Assembly: GCF_012641335.1 (NCBI RefSeq)
Contig: NZ_JABAID010000002.1
Location: forward strand, 434,001-498,000
Direction of reading: 5' to 3'
DNA from: Novosphingobium sp. ERN07
GTDB lineage: Bacteria; Pseudomonadota; Alphaproteobacteria; Sphingomonadales; Sphingomonadaceae
Length of the DNA stretch: 64,000 nt
Shown: positions 8,167 through 22,904 of the stretch, one piece after another
Numbering within the stretch: the stretch's first letter is position 1
Layout of the letters: every line of letters begins with the position of its first letter
Made by a program: the position numbers and the translations under genes
Notes under the pieces: generated by a model
Seen by the model: the letters and a program-made list of their open reading frames with translations, nothing else
Database searches by the model: none
What the model was told of the DNA's origin: nothing

Positions 8167-9885
8167 TCAAAGCTCCTCAAGCGTCTTCCCCATTGCGGCC
8201 AGATCAAACCGGTCAAGGCAGGCATACAGTTTGGCCACAAGCGGCGCAGCGGCTGCATCGGCCTGCTCCAGCGCGCGGATTTCACCCTCCAATGCGCGCA
8301 CGTGGCCGATCCTTACAAGTGATTTCAGACGTTCTGCATGTTCGCGCGCTGCATCTGATATGCGGGCCGCGGCCTCGGCAGGCCGTTCGGCAGGCGATGC
8401 GACCTGCGGATAGACCCACGCCAGCCCCAATTGTCGGCCAATCGCATCGATCAGTCCGCCCAGTTCCACGGGCTTGAGCAGAAACGCATCATGATCCGCC
8501 GCCTGCCCCGCCAGCCCGTGCCGTTCCTCGGCATTGGCGGACAGCATCAGAATCTTCAGCGCAGGCCCGTGAACCGCACGCAGGTGCGCAGCCACTTCCC
8601 ACCCGGTCATGCCCGGCATACTCACATCCAGCACCGCCGCATCGAAGCGCCCTTGCGCCGCAGCACTCCCGGCAAGCGCCAACGCGGTCGGCCCGTCGCT
8701 GGCCAGCGAGACTTCGAAGCCCACTTCACCCAGCGCCGTCCGTAGCACTGCCAGATGATCGCGGTCGTCATCCACAAGCAGGAGCGATCGCACCGGTCCG
8801 GCATATCCGCTCGGCCGCACCAGATCCGCCGCGCGATCCACAAAGCCGGAAACTTGCGGGGCCATGATCACGATGCGGAACGTGCTGCCCACTCCTGGCG
8901 TGCTTTCCAGTTGCAGATCACCACCCAGCATTCGTACGATGGCGCTGGTTATGGCAAGGCCCAGCCCCGCTCCTTCCTGCGGCTGCGCGGCACCATCCCG
9001 AACATAGGGCGCAAAGATCGCATCGCGCCGATCATCAGCAATGCCCGGCCCCGTATCGCGCACCTCAAACGTCGCCATCTGGCCCGACCATCGGAAGGCC
9101 AGTGTAACCTCGCCCGCTTCGGTGAATTTCACGGCGTTAGAGACGAGATTGATCAGCGCCTGCCGCACGCGGCGTTCGTCCATGCGCACGAATTCGGGCA
9201 GCCGGTCAGGCAGGTCGCAATGGAACGCCAGCCCCTTTTGCGCCGCCAGCGGTGCGAACATGTCGGCCACCTGCTGCACAAGCCCGCCTGCGCGCACCAC
9301 GCCGCTATCCACGCGAATCACGCCCTGTTCGACAGACGCGAGATCGAGCAGTCCTTCGACCAGATTCGTCAGGTGTTCGGCGCTGCGGCGGATCACGCGC
9401 GCGGCGTGTTGCGGATCAACTTCGGCCCCACGCTCCACAAGTTGGGCATAGCCATAGATCGCGTTGAGCGGAGAGCGAATTTCGTGGCTGACATTGGCCA
9501 GAAAGCGGCTCTTGGCGGCATTGGCAGCTTCGGCAGCCTCCAATTCGCTGGCGAGCTGCGCCATCTGTTCCTGCGCAGGCCCGGTCGGCATACCCGCCCC
9601 ATCGGGCAAATCGTCCGTCCGGCCAAGGAACTGCCACAGGGCAATGGCCGCAATCACTAGCGTGCCACCCAAACTCACCCACCGAAACGCCCGCGCGCGA
9701 CCAAACAACTCCAGCGTGTCTGCCAGCATCAGGATCGCCACGATCAGCGCAAGAACGCAAAGTGCAGCACCAACCATCCGCCCCCGCAAAATCGTGGACG
9801 GACGAATGAAACTGCGCTGCCCGCTTCCGCCTTCACGGAACATGACCATGCCAATCGACCCCGCGCCCGTGTCAGTCAGGCACAT
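8167..9885 (-). CDS. Hybrid sensor histidine kinase with C-terminal receiver
   Basis: Membrane hybrid kinase, about 572 residues. Two hydrophobic segments at about 37-58 and 70-87 with almost no periplasmic loop between them, then a short coiled stretch, HisKA (FLANVSHEIRSPLNAIYGYA, His134), HATPase (N box NLVSNAVKFTEAG; DTGPGIADD; GAGLGLAITSAIV) and a receiver with Asp420 (AAVLDVSMPGMTG). The last about 70 residues are helical and resemble a phosphotransfer-like tail, though no clear Hpt His motif is visible. Start is uncertain: ATG at 9885, 9849 and 9843 are all possible, with no decisive ribosome site. Its partner is the LuxR-type regulator two bases downstream. With no real sensor loop it may read a membrane or cytoplasmic signal. 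Confidence 0.88.
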   Translation of the reverse strand: MCLTDTGAGSIGMVMFREGGSGQRSFIRPSTILRGRMVGAALCVLALIVAILMLADTLELFGRARAFRWVSLGGTLVIAAIALWQFLGRTDDLPDGAGMPTGPAQEQMAQLASELEAAEAANAAKSRFLANVSHEIRSPLNAIYGYAQLVERGAEVDPQHAARVIRRSAEHLTNLVEGLLDLASVEQGVIRVDSGVVRAGGLVQQVADMFAPLAAQKGLAFHCDLPDRLPEFVRMDERRVRQALINLVSNAVKFTEAGEVTLAFRWSGQMATFEVRDTGPGIADDRRDAIFAPYVRDGAAQPQEGAGLGLAITSAIVRMLGGDLQLESTPGVGSTFRIVIMAPQVSGFVDRAADLVRPSGYAGPVRSLLLVDDDRDHLAVLRTALGEVGFEVSLASDGPTALALAGSAAAQGRFDAAVLDVSMPGMTGWEVAAHLRAVHGPALKILMLSANAEERHGLAGQAADHDAFLLKPVELGGLIDAIGRQLGLAWVYPQVASPAERPAEAAARISDAAREHAERLKSLVRIGHVRALEGEIRALEQADAAAAPLVAKLYACLDRFDLAAMGKTLEEL

Positions 9886-9988
9886 GCCCTTCTGCCGACG
9901 CGCGAAAGATTGTGCACTGCAACCGCAGCGAACTCAACCCCCGGAAGTGGCACGCCGGGTAAGACCAATTGCCAACTGGGTGCGGCCT

Positions 9989-10192
9989 TCAGATCACCTG
10001 ATCGCGCTGCAAACGTTGCAGGAGGCGCACCGCCACCGAATGCCTGATAGCCTTGCCTTCGCGCAGCTTGACCCAAGTATTCAGGCCGATTCCAAAGCTG
10101 GTTTGAATAACTTCGGGCTTCTGGCTCTTCAACATGGACGCCATCTTGTGGACCACGGCAGGTTCAACCTGGGTAAGACGCTGGGTAGACAT
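9989..10192 (-). CDS. Small helix-turn-helix-like protein (67 aa)
   Basis: 67-residue protein of unknown function. ATG 10192 is preceded by GAGGG at good spacing, which supports it as a real gene despite its size. The middle (SFGIGLNTWVKLREGKAIRHS followed by VAVRLLQRLQ) resembles the recognition and capping helices of a Cro/CI-type DNA-binding fold, giving a possible small regulator. It stands alone between the hybrid kinase and cytochrome b561; a perfect 15-base palindrome about 83 bases upstream could be its own operator. Function is inferred only from shape. Confidence 0.5.
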   Translation of the reverse strand: MSTQRLTQVEPAVVHKMASMLKSQKPEVIQTSFGIGLNTWVKLREGKAIRHSVAVRLLQRLQRDQVI

Positions 10193-10274
10193 TTGCCCTC
10201 ACGATGAAGTTGGACCGTCCTTGCGACCTCATGGAGTTTCGGGCGGTCTCGTTGGTTTCTGCCGACACCATATT

Positions 10275-10289
10275 TTTTGCAGTGCAAAA
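10275..10289. promoter_or_regulatory. Perfect palindrome upstream of the 67-aa gene and cyt b561
   Basis: TTTTGCA-G-TGCAAAA is an exact 7-bp inverted repeat about one central base. It lies in the 246-base gap between the 67-residue gene (minus) and the cytochrome b561 gene (plus), a natural place for an operator. No bound factor is known. Confidence 0.4.
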
Positions 10290-10438
10290 TCTCCCATACG
10301 TCATTTGCCGCATGGCATTGCTTGACGCCCGTCCTGTTTTGCGACGCCCGCTCCTTTTAGCCCCCCCCTCGCAACGCAGCGTGACACCGGCAGCCAGTTC
10401 ATGCCATCTCGTGCACGGACATTTACGGGAGTCGGGGA

Positions 10439-10981
10439 ATGGCAAGTATCGCAGGCGGCGCAGAATTGGTTCGCTACAACACCGTTGCGCGCACGCTGCA
10501 TGCACTGATCGCGGGCATGGTGATCTTCAACCTCGCTTCGGGCATCGGCGGTGATGCGCTGGAAGATATCTGGAACCCATTTCCGCTGCACAAAGGCACC
10601 GGCATCATCATCCTGCTACTTTCGCTCATCCGGCTTGGCTGGCGGTTCACTTGGACCATGCCCGCATGGCCCGCCACGATGAGCAATCTCCAGCGCCTAG
10701 CAGCCAAAGTCGCCCATGCCGCACTCTATGCGCTGATGCTGATCGTGCCTGTCACGGGGTGGATCATGTCCTCGGCCAACAGCAAATATCCGATCAGCAT
10801 CTGGGGCCTTTTCGAATGGCCCAAGCTGGCCGTCACCAAAGGCTCTGCGCTGGCAGAGGCCGCGCATGAAGGCCATGAAGTGCTTGGTTTTCTGATGGCC
10901 GGGCTGGTCGTGCTGCACATCGCGGCGGCGCTCCACCACCATTTTGTGATCAAGGACACCATCTTGCGCCGCATGTTCTGA
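10439..10981 (+). CDS. Cytochrome b561 family protein
   Basis: 180-residue inner-membrane dihaem cytochrome of the prokaryotic b561 (CybB-like) family. Four hydrophobic helices are visible, at about 17-40, 50-70, 90-110 and 145-168. Candidate haem-ligand histidines are in TLHALIAG (helix 1), FPLHKGTG (helix 2) and in the C-terminal GHEVLGFLMAGLVVLHIAAALHHHF. Such proteins move electrons from quinol to soluble acceptors or oxidants such as superoxide. ATG 10439 follows a GGGAG-type site. No partner is adjacent. Confidence 0.88.
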   Translation: MASIAGGAELVRYNTVARTLHALIAGMVIFNLASGIGGDALEDIWNPFPLHKGTGIIILLLSLIRLGWRFTWTMPAWPATMSNLQRLAAKVAHAALYALMLIVPVTGWIMSSANSKYPISIWGLFEWPKLAVTKGSALAEAAHEGHEVLGFLMAGLVVLHIAAALHHHFVIKDTILRRMF

Positions 10982-11310
10982 ACCGCAGACGTATTCTCGC
11001 ACACTTCGCGCAATTGCGCGCCTACAAGTGGCGGCGTGAGGACTGAGCAGTGGGGCAATCCATCCGTAACGGAACCTGAAGTGCGGCAAGTCTGCGCCAC
11101 CCGCAGATTGCCGCTTGCCCGGCGTGCGCAGCCTGTCATACCTTTGTGTGGGGAGTAAGATGGTTTGCTGCACAGCCCGCCGCCTTTCGCACTTGTGCAA
11201 GGCCGCAAAAACATCGGGCGTGCTGGCGTGAAGGGCCGGTGCAACACGCATCGGCGCATGGTGGGCCACGCCTGCTTGCGCGCCGGGCCAAGCAGGGTGA
11301 ATCGCGTATC
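10982..11310. other. Leader region upstream of the glycogen operon
   Basis: 329 bases without a credible gene, on either strand, although the glgP frame is open back into it. It should hold the promoter of glgP-X. One hairpin stands out at 11085-11112: GGCAA(g)TCTGCG pairs with CGCAGATTGCC across a five-base loop with one bulge. No terminator T-run follows, so a leader structure is more likely than a terminator. Confidence 0.45.
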
Positions 11311-13722
11311 ATGACCCTCGAATCCAATTCCAAAGCCGCCGAAATCGACGCCCAGATCATCGACGTGCTGCGCAAGCGCGTGGGCAAGGACGAACGCGCC
11401 GCAAAACCGCACGATTGGTACACCGCCACCGTGCTGACGCTGCGCGATGCGATCATCGACCGGTGGATGGAATCGACGCGCGAGACCTATGACAAGGGCG
11501 CAAAGCGGGTCTATTATCTCAGCCTGGAATTCCTGATCGGCCGCCTGCTGCGCGATGCCCTTTCGAACATGGGTCTGACGCGCGACATGGAAAAGGCGCT
11601 GCGCGAACACGGCTTCGATCTTGCCGCGCTCGAAAATCTTGAACCCGACGCGGCGCTTGGCAACGGTGGCCTAGGTCGCCTCGCCGCGTGCTTCATGGAA
11701 AGCCTCGCCAGCCTTGGCATCCCGGCTTACGGCTACGGCATTCGCTATGTGAACGGCATGTTCCGCCAACGCATCGATGATGGTTGGCAGGTCGAACTTC
11801 CCGAAACATGGCTTTCTCACGGCAACCCGTGGGAGTTTGATCGCCGCGAAAGCGCCTATATCATCGGCTTCGGCGGTGAAGTGGTTGAAACCGGCGATGG
11901 CGTGGAATGGCGCCCGGCTGAAAAGGTTGAAGCCAGCGCGGTTGACACTCCTGTCGTCGGTTGGCGCGGCAAGCGTGTGAACACGCTGCGCCTGTGGACC
12001 GCGCACGCTTTCGATCCCCTGCGGCTCGATGCGTTCAACGCGGGCGATCACTTTGGCGCAATGGCCGAACAGGTCCGTGCCGACAGCCTTGTGCGCGTGC
12101 TTTATCCGGCGGATTCCACCGCTGCCGGTCAGGAACTCCGTCTGCGGCAGGAGTATTTCTTCACCTCTGCCTCTATTCAGGACATCGTGCGCCGCCACGT
12201 GCAGTATCACGGCGATATCCGCACCCTGCCCGATAAGGCGGCGATCCAGCTCAACGATACGCACCCCGCTGTGGCCGTGGCCGAACTGATGCGCCTGATG
12301 GTCGATGCGCACGGCCTCGAATTCAACGAAGCGTGGGAACTGACCAAGGCGACCGTCGCCTATACCAACCACACGCTCCTGCCCGAAGCGCTGGAATCGT
12401 GGCCGCTGCCGCTGTTCGAACGCCTGCTGCCCCGCCACATGCAGATCGTCTACGCGATCAACAGCCGCGTGTTGCGCGAAGCGCGCAAGGCCGGGCTTGA
12501 CGATGCAGCCGTCGCCGCAATCAGCCTGATCGACGAAGGCGGTGAACGCCGCGTGCGCATGGCCAACCTTGCCTTCACCGGCGCACACAGCATCAATGGC
12601 GTGGCCGCGCTCCACACCGATCTGATGAAGACCACTGTCTTTTCAGACCTGCACAAGCTTTACCCCACGCGCATCAACAACAAGACCAACGGCGTCACCC
12701 CCCGTCGCTGGCTGCAACAGTGCAACCCCGGCCTCACCTCGGTCCTGAAGGATGCCATTGGCGATGCCTTTCTGGATGACGCCGAAAAGCTGGCCGATCT
12801 CAATGCACTGGCTGACGATGCCCAACTGGGTGAACGCATTGCCGAGGTAAAGCGCTCGAACAAGATCGCGCTGGCCAAGCATATCAAAGACGTGATGGGC
12901 GTCCGCCTCGATCCCGATGCCCTGTTCGACGTCCAGATCAAGCGCATCCACGAATACAAGCGCCAGTTGCTCAATCTGGTGGAAACGGTGGCGCTCTACG
13001 ATCAGATCCGCAGCCACCCCGAACGCGATTGGGTGCCGCGTGTAAAGATATTCGGCGGCAAGGCAGCCTCGAGCTATCACAACGCCAAGCTGATCATCAA
13101 ACTGTCGAACGACATCGCACGCCGCGTCAATTCCGATCCCTCGGTAGGCGGGCTGCTCAAGGTCGTATTCGTGCCAAACTACAACGTCAGCCTTGCCGAA
13201 AAGATCATCCCTGCGGCCGACCTGTCCGAACAGATTTCCACCGCCGGCATGGAAGCATCGGGCACCGGCAACATGAAGTTCGCGCTCAACGGCGCGCTTA
13301 CCATCGGCACGCTCGATGGCGCGAACGTCGAGATCAAGGACCATGTGGGCGACGCCAATATCGAAATCTTCGGCCTCACCGCCGACGAGGTCGAGGACAA
13401 GCGCGCCAACGGCTACAACCCGCGCGAGATCATCGAAGGATCGCGCGAATTGCAGCAGGCCCTTGCCGCCATCGCCACCGGCGTATTCTCGCCCGACGAT
13501 CCGCAGCGCTATGCGGGCCTGATGGGCGGCATCTACGATCACGACTGGTTCATGGTCGCCGCCGATTTTGACAGCTATCACGCCGCCCAGCGCAACATTG
13601 ATCGCCGCTGGGAACAGCAGGCCAAATGGCGCGCTTCGGCAATTCGCAACATTGCCAACGTAGGCTGGTTCTCATCCGATCGTACGATCGGTGAATATGC
13701 CCGCGATATCTGGGGGGTCTGA
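11311..13722 (+). CDS. glgP: Glycogen phosphorylase
   Basis: 803-residue PLP-dependent phosphorylase that releases glucose-1-phosphate from glycogen. The frame is open to 11146, but ATG 11311 gives the usual N-terminus and family length (about 800-830); its ribosome site is weak. Conserved elements: NGGLGRLAACF and the YGIRY stretch of the active site, NDTHPA, the TNHTLLPEALE segment, NGVTPRRWL, the KRIHEYKRQ motif, and the PLP-lysine region EASGTGNMKFALNGAL with DGANVEI following. First gene of a six-gene glycogen operon; glgB begins eight bases after its stop. Confidence 0.95.
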   Translation: MTLESNSKAAEIDAQIIDVLRKRVGKDERAAKPHDWYTATVLTLRDAIIDRWMESTRETYDKGAKRVYYLSLEFLIGRLLRDALSNMGLTRDMEKALREHGFDLAALENLEPDAALGNGGLGRLAACFMESLASLGIPAYGYGIRYVNGMFRQRIDDGWQVELPETWLSHGNPWEFDRRESAYIIGFGGEVVETGDGVEWRPAEKVEASAVDTPVVGWRGKRVNTLRLWTAHAFDPLRLDAFNAGDHFGAMAEQVRADSLVRVLYPADSTAAGQELRLRQEYFFTSASIQDIVRRHVQYHGDIRTLPDKAAIQLNDTHPAVAVAELMRLMVDAHGLEFNEAWELTKATVAYTNHTLLPEALESWPLPLFERLLPRHMQIVYAINSRVLREARKAGLDDAAVAAISLIDEGGERRVRMANLAFTGAHSINGVAALHTDLMKTTVFSDLHKLYPTRINNKTNGVTPRRWLQQCNPGLTSVLKDAIGDAFLDDAEKLADLNALADDAQLGERIAEVKRSNKIALAKHIKDVMGVRLDPDALFDVQIKRIHEYKRQLLNLVETVALYDQIRSHPERDWVPRVKIFGGKAASSYHNAKLIIKLSNDIARRVNSDPSVGGLLKVVFVPNYNVSLAEKIIPAADLSEQISTAGMEASGTGNMKFALNGALTIGTLDGANVEIKDHVGDANIEIFGLTADEVEDKRANGYNPREIIEGSRELQQALAAIATGVFSPDDPQRYAGLMGGIYDHDWFMVAADFDSYHAAQRNIDRRWEQQAKWRASAIRNIANVGWFSSDRTIGEYARDIWGV

Positions 13723-13730
13723 AGGCCAGC

Positions 13731-15896
13731 ATGAAACCACCGGCGAGCGCCATCGAAGCCCTTCTGAACGGGACGCACGCCGATCCTTTCTCGGTTCTCG
13801 GCATCCACGAAGGGCCGGACGGCGCATTCGCCCGCGCGGTCCTTCCGGGTGCCGATGAAGCGGTGGCATGGTCGCTTTCCGGCGCGAAGCTGGGCAAACT
13901 CACCCGCATCGACGGGCGCGGGTTGTTCGAAGGCAAGGTCAAAGGCCATCGCCAGCCCGTCCGCTATGCCTGCAAGGCGGGTGCCCACGAATGGCTGGTC
14001 ACAGATGCCTATTCGTTTGGCCCCGTCCTCGGCCCGATGGACGATTTCCTGATTGCCGAAGGCACCCACCAGCGCCTGTTTGACAAGATGGGCGCGCACC
14101 TGATCGAGCATGAAGGCGCATCGGGCGTTCACTTCGCGGTCTGGGCACCCAACGCCAGCCTCGTGTCGGTCGTGGGCGATTTCAACGATTGGGACCACCG
14201 CCGCCATCCGATGCGCCGCCGCGCGGACATCGGCGTGTGGGAAGTGTTCATCCCCGACATTGGCGAACACCGCGCATACAAATACCGCATCGTGGCTGCA
14301 GATGGCATGGTGCTTCCGCTCAAGGCAGACCCGTTTGCGCAAGCCGCAGAGTTCCGTCCCAGCACGGCGTCTATCACCGCACATCCGGTCAAGATGGACT
14401 GGGGCGATGCCCATCACCGCGCCCACTGGGCCAGCATCGACGCGCGCCGCCAGCCCATGTCGATCTACGAAGTCCACCCCGGATCATGGCAAAAGCCCCA
14501 TGACGATGGCTTCTATACGTGGGACGAACTGGCCGACCGTCTGATCCCCTACGTCGCGGAAATGGGCTTCACCCATATCGAATTCCTGCCGGTTTCAGAA
14601 CATCCCTACGACCCGTCATGGGGTTACCAGACCACTGGCCTCTACGCCCCCTCCGCCCGCTTCGGCCCGCCCGAAGGCTTCGCCCGGTTCGTCGATGGCG
14701 CACACCGCGCAGGCGTTTCCGTGCTGATAGACTGGGTGCCCGCCCACTTCCCCACCGATGAACACGGCCTCGTCAATTTCGATGGCACGGCGCTCTATGA
14801 ACACGCAGATCCGCGCCTTGGCTTCCACCCTGATTGGAACACGCTGATCTACAACTTCGGCCGCCGCGAAGTCGTCAGCTTCCTCGTCAACAACGCGCTG
14901 TTCTGGGCAGAGCGCTACCATGTCGATGGCCTGCGCGTCGATGCCGTCGCCTCGATGCTCTACCGCGACTATTCGCGCAAGGCGGGCGAATGGATTCCCA
15001 ACGCCGAAGGCGGGCGCGAGAACTGGGAAGCGGTGGAATTTCTGAAAGCGATGAACCGCGCTGTCTACCAGACCCACGCCGGTTTTCTGACGATTGCCGA
15101 GGAATCCACCTCATGGCCTGGCGTCAGCAAGCCCGCCTTTGACGAAGCCCCACGCGAACACCTTGGCTTCGGGTTCAAATGGAACATGGGCTTCATGCAC
15201 GATACGCTGCAATACATGGCGCTTGATCCGATCCACCGCCAGTATCATCACAATGAAATTACCTTCGGCCTGACATACGCCTTCAGCGAAAACTTCGTCC
15301 TGCCCCTGAGCCATGATGAAGTGGTCCACGGCAAGGGCAGCCTGCTGAACAAGATGAGCGGCGACGATTGGCAGAAGTTCGCCAACCTACGCGCCTATTA
15401 CGGCATGATGTGGGGCTATCCCGGCAAGAAGCTGCTGTTCATGGGTCAGGAATTCGCCCAGCGCCGCGAATGGAGCGAAGCGCGCAACCTCGATTGGGAC
15501 CTCCTCGATGCGCCCGCCCACGAAGGCGTCCGCCGCTGGGTGCGCGATCTCAACCGCGTCTACACCACCCGTCCTGCCCTACACGCCCGCGATTGCGAGC
15601 GGGAAGGCTTCGAATGGCTCGTGGTCGATGACGCCCAAGCCTCGGTCTTCGCCTGGCTGCGCAAGGCCCCCGGAGCAAAGCCCGTGGCGGTCATCTGCAA
15701 CATGACGCCAGCCGTGCACGATCACTATCGCCTGCCCTTGCCGCACGATGGCGCATGGCGCGAAGTGCTGAACAGCGATGCGCAGGATTATGGCGGCAGC
15801 GGCATCGGCAATCTGGGGCAAGTCACCGCAGAAGGCGGCGCAGCCTTCGTGGTTCTGCCGCCACTCGCCACATTGATTCTGGAATTCGAAGGATAA
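13731..15896 (+). CDS. glgB: 1,4-alpha-glucan branching enzyme
   Basis: 721-residue GH13 branching enzyme that makes alpha-1,6 branches in glycogen. N-terminal carbohydrate-binding module 48 domains (about 1-220, including FAVWAPNASLVSVVGDFNDW), then the (beta/alpha)8 barrel. Catalytic residues: nucleophile Asp404 (LRVDAVASML), acid Glu457 (TIAEESTSWPG) and the transition-state Asp in LSHDEVVHGKGS. Length equals the usual 720-730. Begins eight bases after glgP and ends 18 bases before glgC. Confidence 0.95.
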   Translation: MKPPASAIEALLNGTHADPFSVLGIHEGPDGAFARAVLPGADEAVAWSLSGAKLGKLTRIDGRGLFEGKVKGHRQPVRYACKAGAHEWLVTDAYSFGPVLGPMDDFLIAEGTHQRLFDKMGAHLIEHEGASGVHFAVWAPNASLVSVVGDFNDWDHRRHPMRRRADIGVWEVFIPDIGEHRAYKYRIVAADGMVLPLKADPFAQAAEFRPSTASITAHPVKMDWGDAHHRAHWASIDARRQPMSIYEVHPGSWQKPHDDGFYTWDELADRLIPYVAEMGFTHIEFLPVSEHPYDPSWGYQTTGLYAPSARFGPPEGFARFVDGAHRAGVSVLIDWVPAHFPTDEHGLVNFDGTALYEHADPRLGFHPDWNTLIYNFGRREVVSFLVNNALFWAERYHVDGLRVDAVASMLYRDYSRKAGEWIPNAEGGRENWEAVEFLKAMNRAVYQTHAGFLTIAEESTSWPGVSKPAFDEAPREHLGFGFKWNMGFMHDTLQYMALDPIHRQYHHNEITFGLTYAFSENFVLPLSHDEVVHGKGSLLNKMSGDDWQKFANLRAYYGMMWGYPGKKLLFMGQEFAQRREWSEARNLDWDLLDAPAHEGVRRWVRDLNRVYTTRPALHARDCEREGFEWLVVDDAQASVFAWLRKAPGAKPVAVICNMTPAVHDHYRLPLPHDGAWREVLNSDAQDYGGSGIGNLGQVTAEGGAAFVVLPPLATLILEFEG

Positions 15897-15914
15897 GACG
15901 GAGGGCTACCGGGG

Positions 15915-17174
15915 ATGCGTGAAACTTACTCTCAGCCGCTGGCGCGCGATGCGATGGCCTATGTCCTTGCAGGTGGTCGCGGCAGCCGGTTGAAGGAATT
16001 GACCGACAACCGCGCCAAACCCGCCGTCTATTTCGGTGGCAAATCGCGCATCATCGATTTCGCCCTCTCGAACGCGATCAACTCCGGTATCCGCCGTATC
16101 GGCGTGGCCACGCAGTACAAGGCCCACTCGCTGATCCGCCACATGCAGCGCGCGTGGAACTTCATGCGCCCCGAACGCAACGAAAGCTTCGACATTCTGC
16201 CCGCCTCGCAGCGCGTGTCCGAAGATCACTGGTACGAAGGCACGGCCGATGCCGTGTTCCAGAACATCGATATCATCGCCTCCTACGCGCCCAAATACAT
16301 GGTCATCCTTGCGGGCGACCACATCTATAAGATGGACTACGAGCTGATGCTGCGTCAGCACGTCGACAGCGGTGCAGACGTGACCATCGGCTGCCTTGTC
16401 GTGCCACGGATGGAAGCCACAGGGTTTGGCGTCATGGCGGTAGACAAGGCCGACACCATCACCGACTTCATCGAAAAGCCCGCCGATCCCCCCGGCATTC
16501 CCGGCAACGAGGAAATGGCACTGGCATCGATGGGCATCTATGTGTTCGAAACGAAGTTCCTCTTCCAGATGCTGCAGGAAGACGCAGACGATCAGAATTC
16601 CAGCCGCGATTTCGGCAACGATATCATCCCCAAGATCGTGAAGAATGGCAAGGCTGTTGCCCACCGCTTCACCGCCTCGTGCATCCGCGCGGCTGAGGAG
16701 ATTGAGGAATACTGGCGCGATGTCGGCACGATCGACGCCTATTTCGAAGCCAATCTCGATCTTACCGACATCGTGCCCAAGCTCGATATGTATGACCGCG
16801 AGTGGCCGATCTGGACCGACCAGATCATCGCCGCGCCGGCCAAGTTCGTGCACGATGAAGAAGGCCGTCGCGGCATGGCAATCTCCTCGCTCATCTCGCA
16901 GGACTGCATCGTCTCCGGCGCCACCGCAAAGCGCAGCCTGCTGTTCACCGGCGTGAAGATGGGCTCATTCTCAAGTTGCGAAGAAGCAGTGATCCTGCCC
17001 TATTGCAACATCGGTCGCAGTGCCCGCCTCAGCCGTGTGATCATAGATTCCGGCGTCCGCATCCCCGAAGGACTCGTCGTGGGCGAAGACCCCGAACTCG
17101 ACGCCCGCCGCTTCCGCCGCTCCGAAAGCGGCGTCTGCCTGATCACCAAACGGATGATCGACCAACTGGTATGA
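15915..17174 (+). CDS. glgC: Glucose-1-phosphate adenylyltransferase
   Basis: 419-residue ADP-glucose pyrophosphorylase, the committed step of glycogen synthesis (ATP + glucose-1-phosphate to ADP-glucose). N-terminal nucleotide site [21 protein letters not shown], then [19 protein letters not shown]; substrate site [13 protein letters not shown]; the C-terminal part is the left-handed beta-helix with hexad-like repeats used for allostery (about 300-419). Length matches bacterial GlgC (420-430). Fructose-type effectors are usual in this group but cannot be read from sequence. Confidence 0.95.
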   Translation: MRETYSQPLARDAMAYVLAGGRGSRLKELTDNRAKPAVYFGGKSRIIDFALSNAINSGIRRIGVATQYKAHSLIRHMQRAWNFMRPERNESFDILPASQRVSEDHWYEGTADAVFQNIDIIASYAPKYMVILAGDHIYKMDYELMLRQHVDSGADVTIGCLVVPRMEATGFGVMAVDKADTITDFIEKPADPPGIPGNEEMALASMGIYVFETKFLFQMLQEDADDQNSSRDFGNDIIPKIVKNGKAVAHRFTASCIRAAEEIEEYWRDVGTIDAYFEANLDLTDIVPKLDMYDREWPIWTDQIIAAPAKFVHDEEGRRGMAISSLISQDCIVSGATAKRSLLFTGVKMGSFSSCEEAVILPYCNIGRSARLSRVIIDSGVRIPEGLVVGEDPELDARRFRRSESGVCLITKRMIDQLV

Positions 17175-17195
17175 ACGCCAACGCACCATACCTCG

Positions 17196-17240
17196 GCCAA
17201 CGTCGCCCCTCCTGCCTGCGGGAGGGGTCGGGGGAGGGCC
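17196..17240 (+). repeat. REP-like palindrome between glgC and glgA
   Basis: The 88-base gap holds an inverted repeat CCCCTCC-TGCCTGC-GGGAGGGG followed by TCGGGGGAGGGCC. Palindromes of this C/G-run type are dispersed in many alphaproteobacterial genomes as extragenic repeats. It lies inside the operon, so it may stabilise or attenuate the transcript between glgC and glgA. Only one copy is seen here; a related but longer element is at 35614-35740. Confidence 0.5.
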
Positions 17241-17262
17241 TGTTACGAACTGACCGCTCCGC

Positions 17263-22129
<4,867 letters not shown>

Positions 22130-22132
22130 CTA

Positions 22133-22786
22133 TCATGCGCCAAGGCGGCGCAGCGACCGGTCGGGTTGGAAGTTCCCAACCAGCGTGCGCGTGTCGGACT
22201 TTTCCAATCCGAAAGCGTCGGGCAGCAACTGGTTGAGCAGCAATTGCCCGAAGGCCCAATCGCCAAGGCCCGATTCCGCATTGATGTGCCCGGCCTCACC
22301 CGCATCGGCAAAGCGGCTGCCCCAAGCCCGCGCCAGATTCCGCGCCTGACCGATGCCCATGTAGGGATCGTTGCGGCTGGCAACGAGGATCGAGGGGAAC
22401 GGCAGCTCTCCATGCGGGAACGGCGCGAAGCGGGTCAGGCGGCGGTCTATCGGGCGCACCTCGACATCGGGCGGGGCGACAAGAAGCGCGCCTATCACTT
22501 TGCCATCACTCGGTTTTTCGAACTCGGCCCACCACGCCACCGCAAGGCAGCCAAGGCTGTGTGCCACCAGCACGACCGGACGGTCGGCGCGGTGGACGGC
22601 AAGATTGATCTTGTTGACCCAGGTGTTGCGATGCGGATCGTCCCACAGGCCGAGATCGACCCGCTGGGCGTTGCCAAGATATTGTTCCCAAAGCGTTTGC
22701 CAATGCCCCGGCCCGCTATTGTTGAGGCCCGGTACGGTAAGCACAAGCGGGTCTTTTCCCGCTGCAAACGAGCGTTGTTGAGTCAT
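22133..22786 (-). CDS. RBBP9/YdeN-type alpha/beta hydrolase
   Basis: 217-residue serine hydrolase of the RBBP9/YdeN (DUF1749-like esterase) family. LTVPGLNNSGPGHWQTLWE near the N-terminus is diagnostic; nucleophile Ser77 is in VAHSLGC; Asp in SRNDPYMG; His in GEAGHINAESG. ATG 22786 has AGGAGAC eight bases upstream. It converges on glgX with three bases between stops, so it is not part of the glycogen operon. Natural substrate is unknown. Confidence 0.85.
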   Translation of the reverse strand: MTQQRSFAAGKDPLVLTVPGLNNSGPGHWQTLWEQYLGNAQRVDLGLWDDPHRNTWVNKINLAVHRADRPVVLVAHSLGCLAVAWWAEFEKPSDGKVIGALLVAPPDVEVRPIDRRLTRFAPFPHGELPFPSILVASRNDPYMGIGQARNLARAWGSRFADAGEAGHINAESGLGDWAFGQLLLNQLLPDAFGLEKSDTRTLVGNFQPDRSLRRLGA

Positions 22787-22904
22787 CTGTGCTGTCTCCT
22801 GAAACGGAAAGCCGGTCGACTCGGATTACGTCCCGACATGCACCCTAAATAACTCAACTAAATTTATAGACAATTAGATTGCGCCATAGTGACCGCTGTG
22901 TGCG

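Noticed and set aside
12643..13581. Long minus-strand frame of 312 codons antisense to glgP
   Set aside because: Fully covered by a confident glgP; the translation is a mirror of codon bias with no motif.
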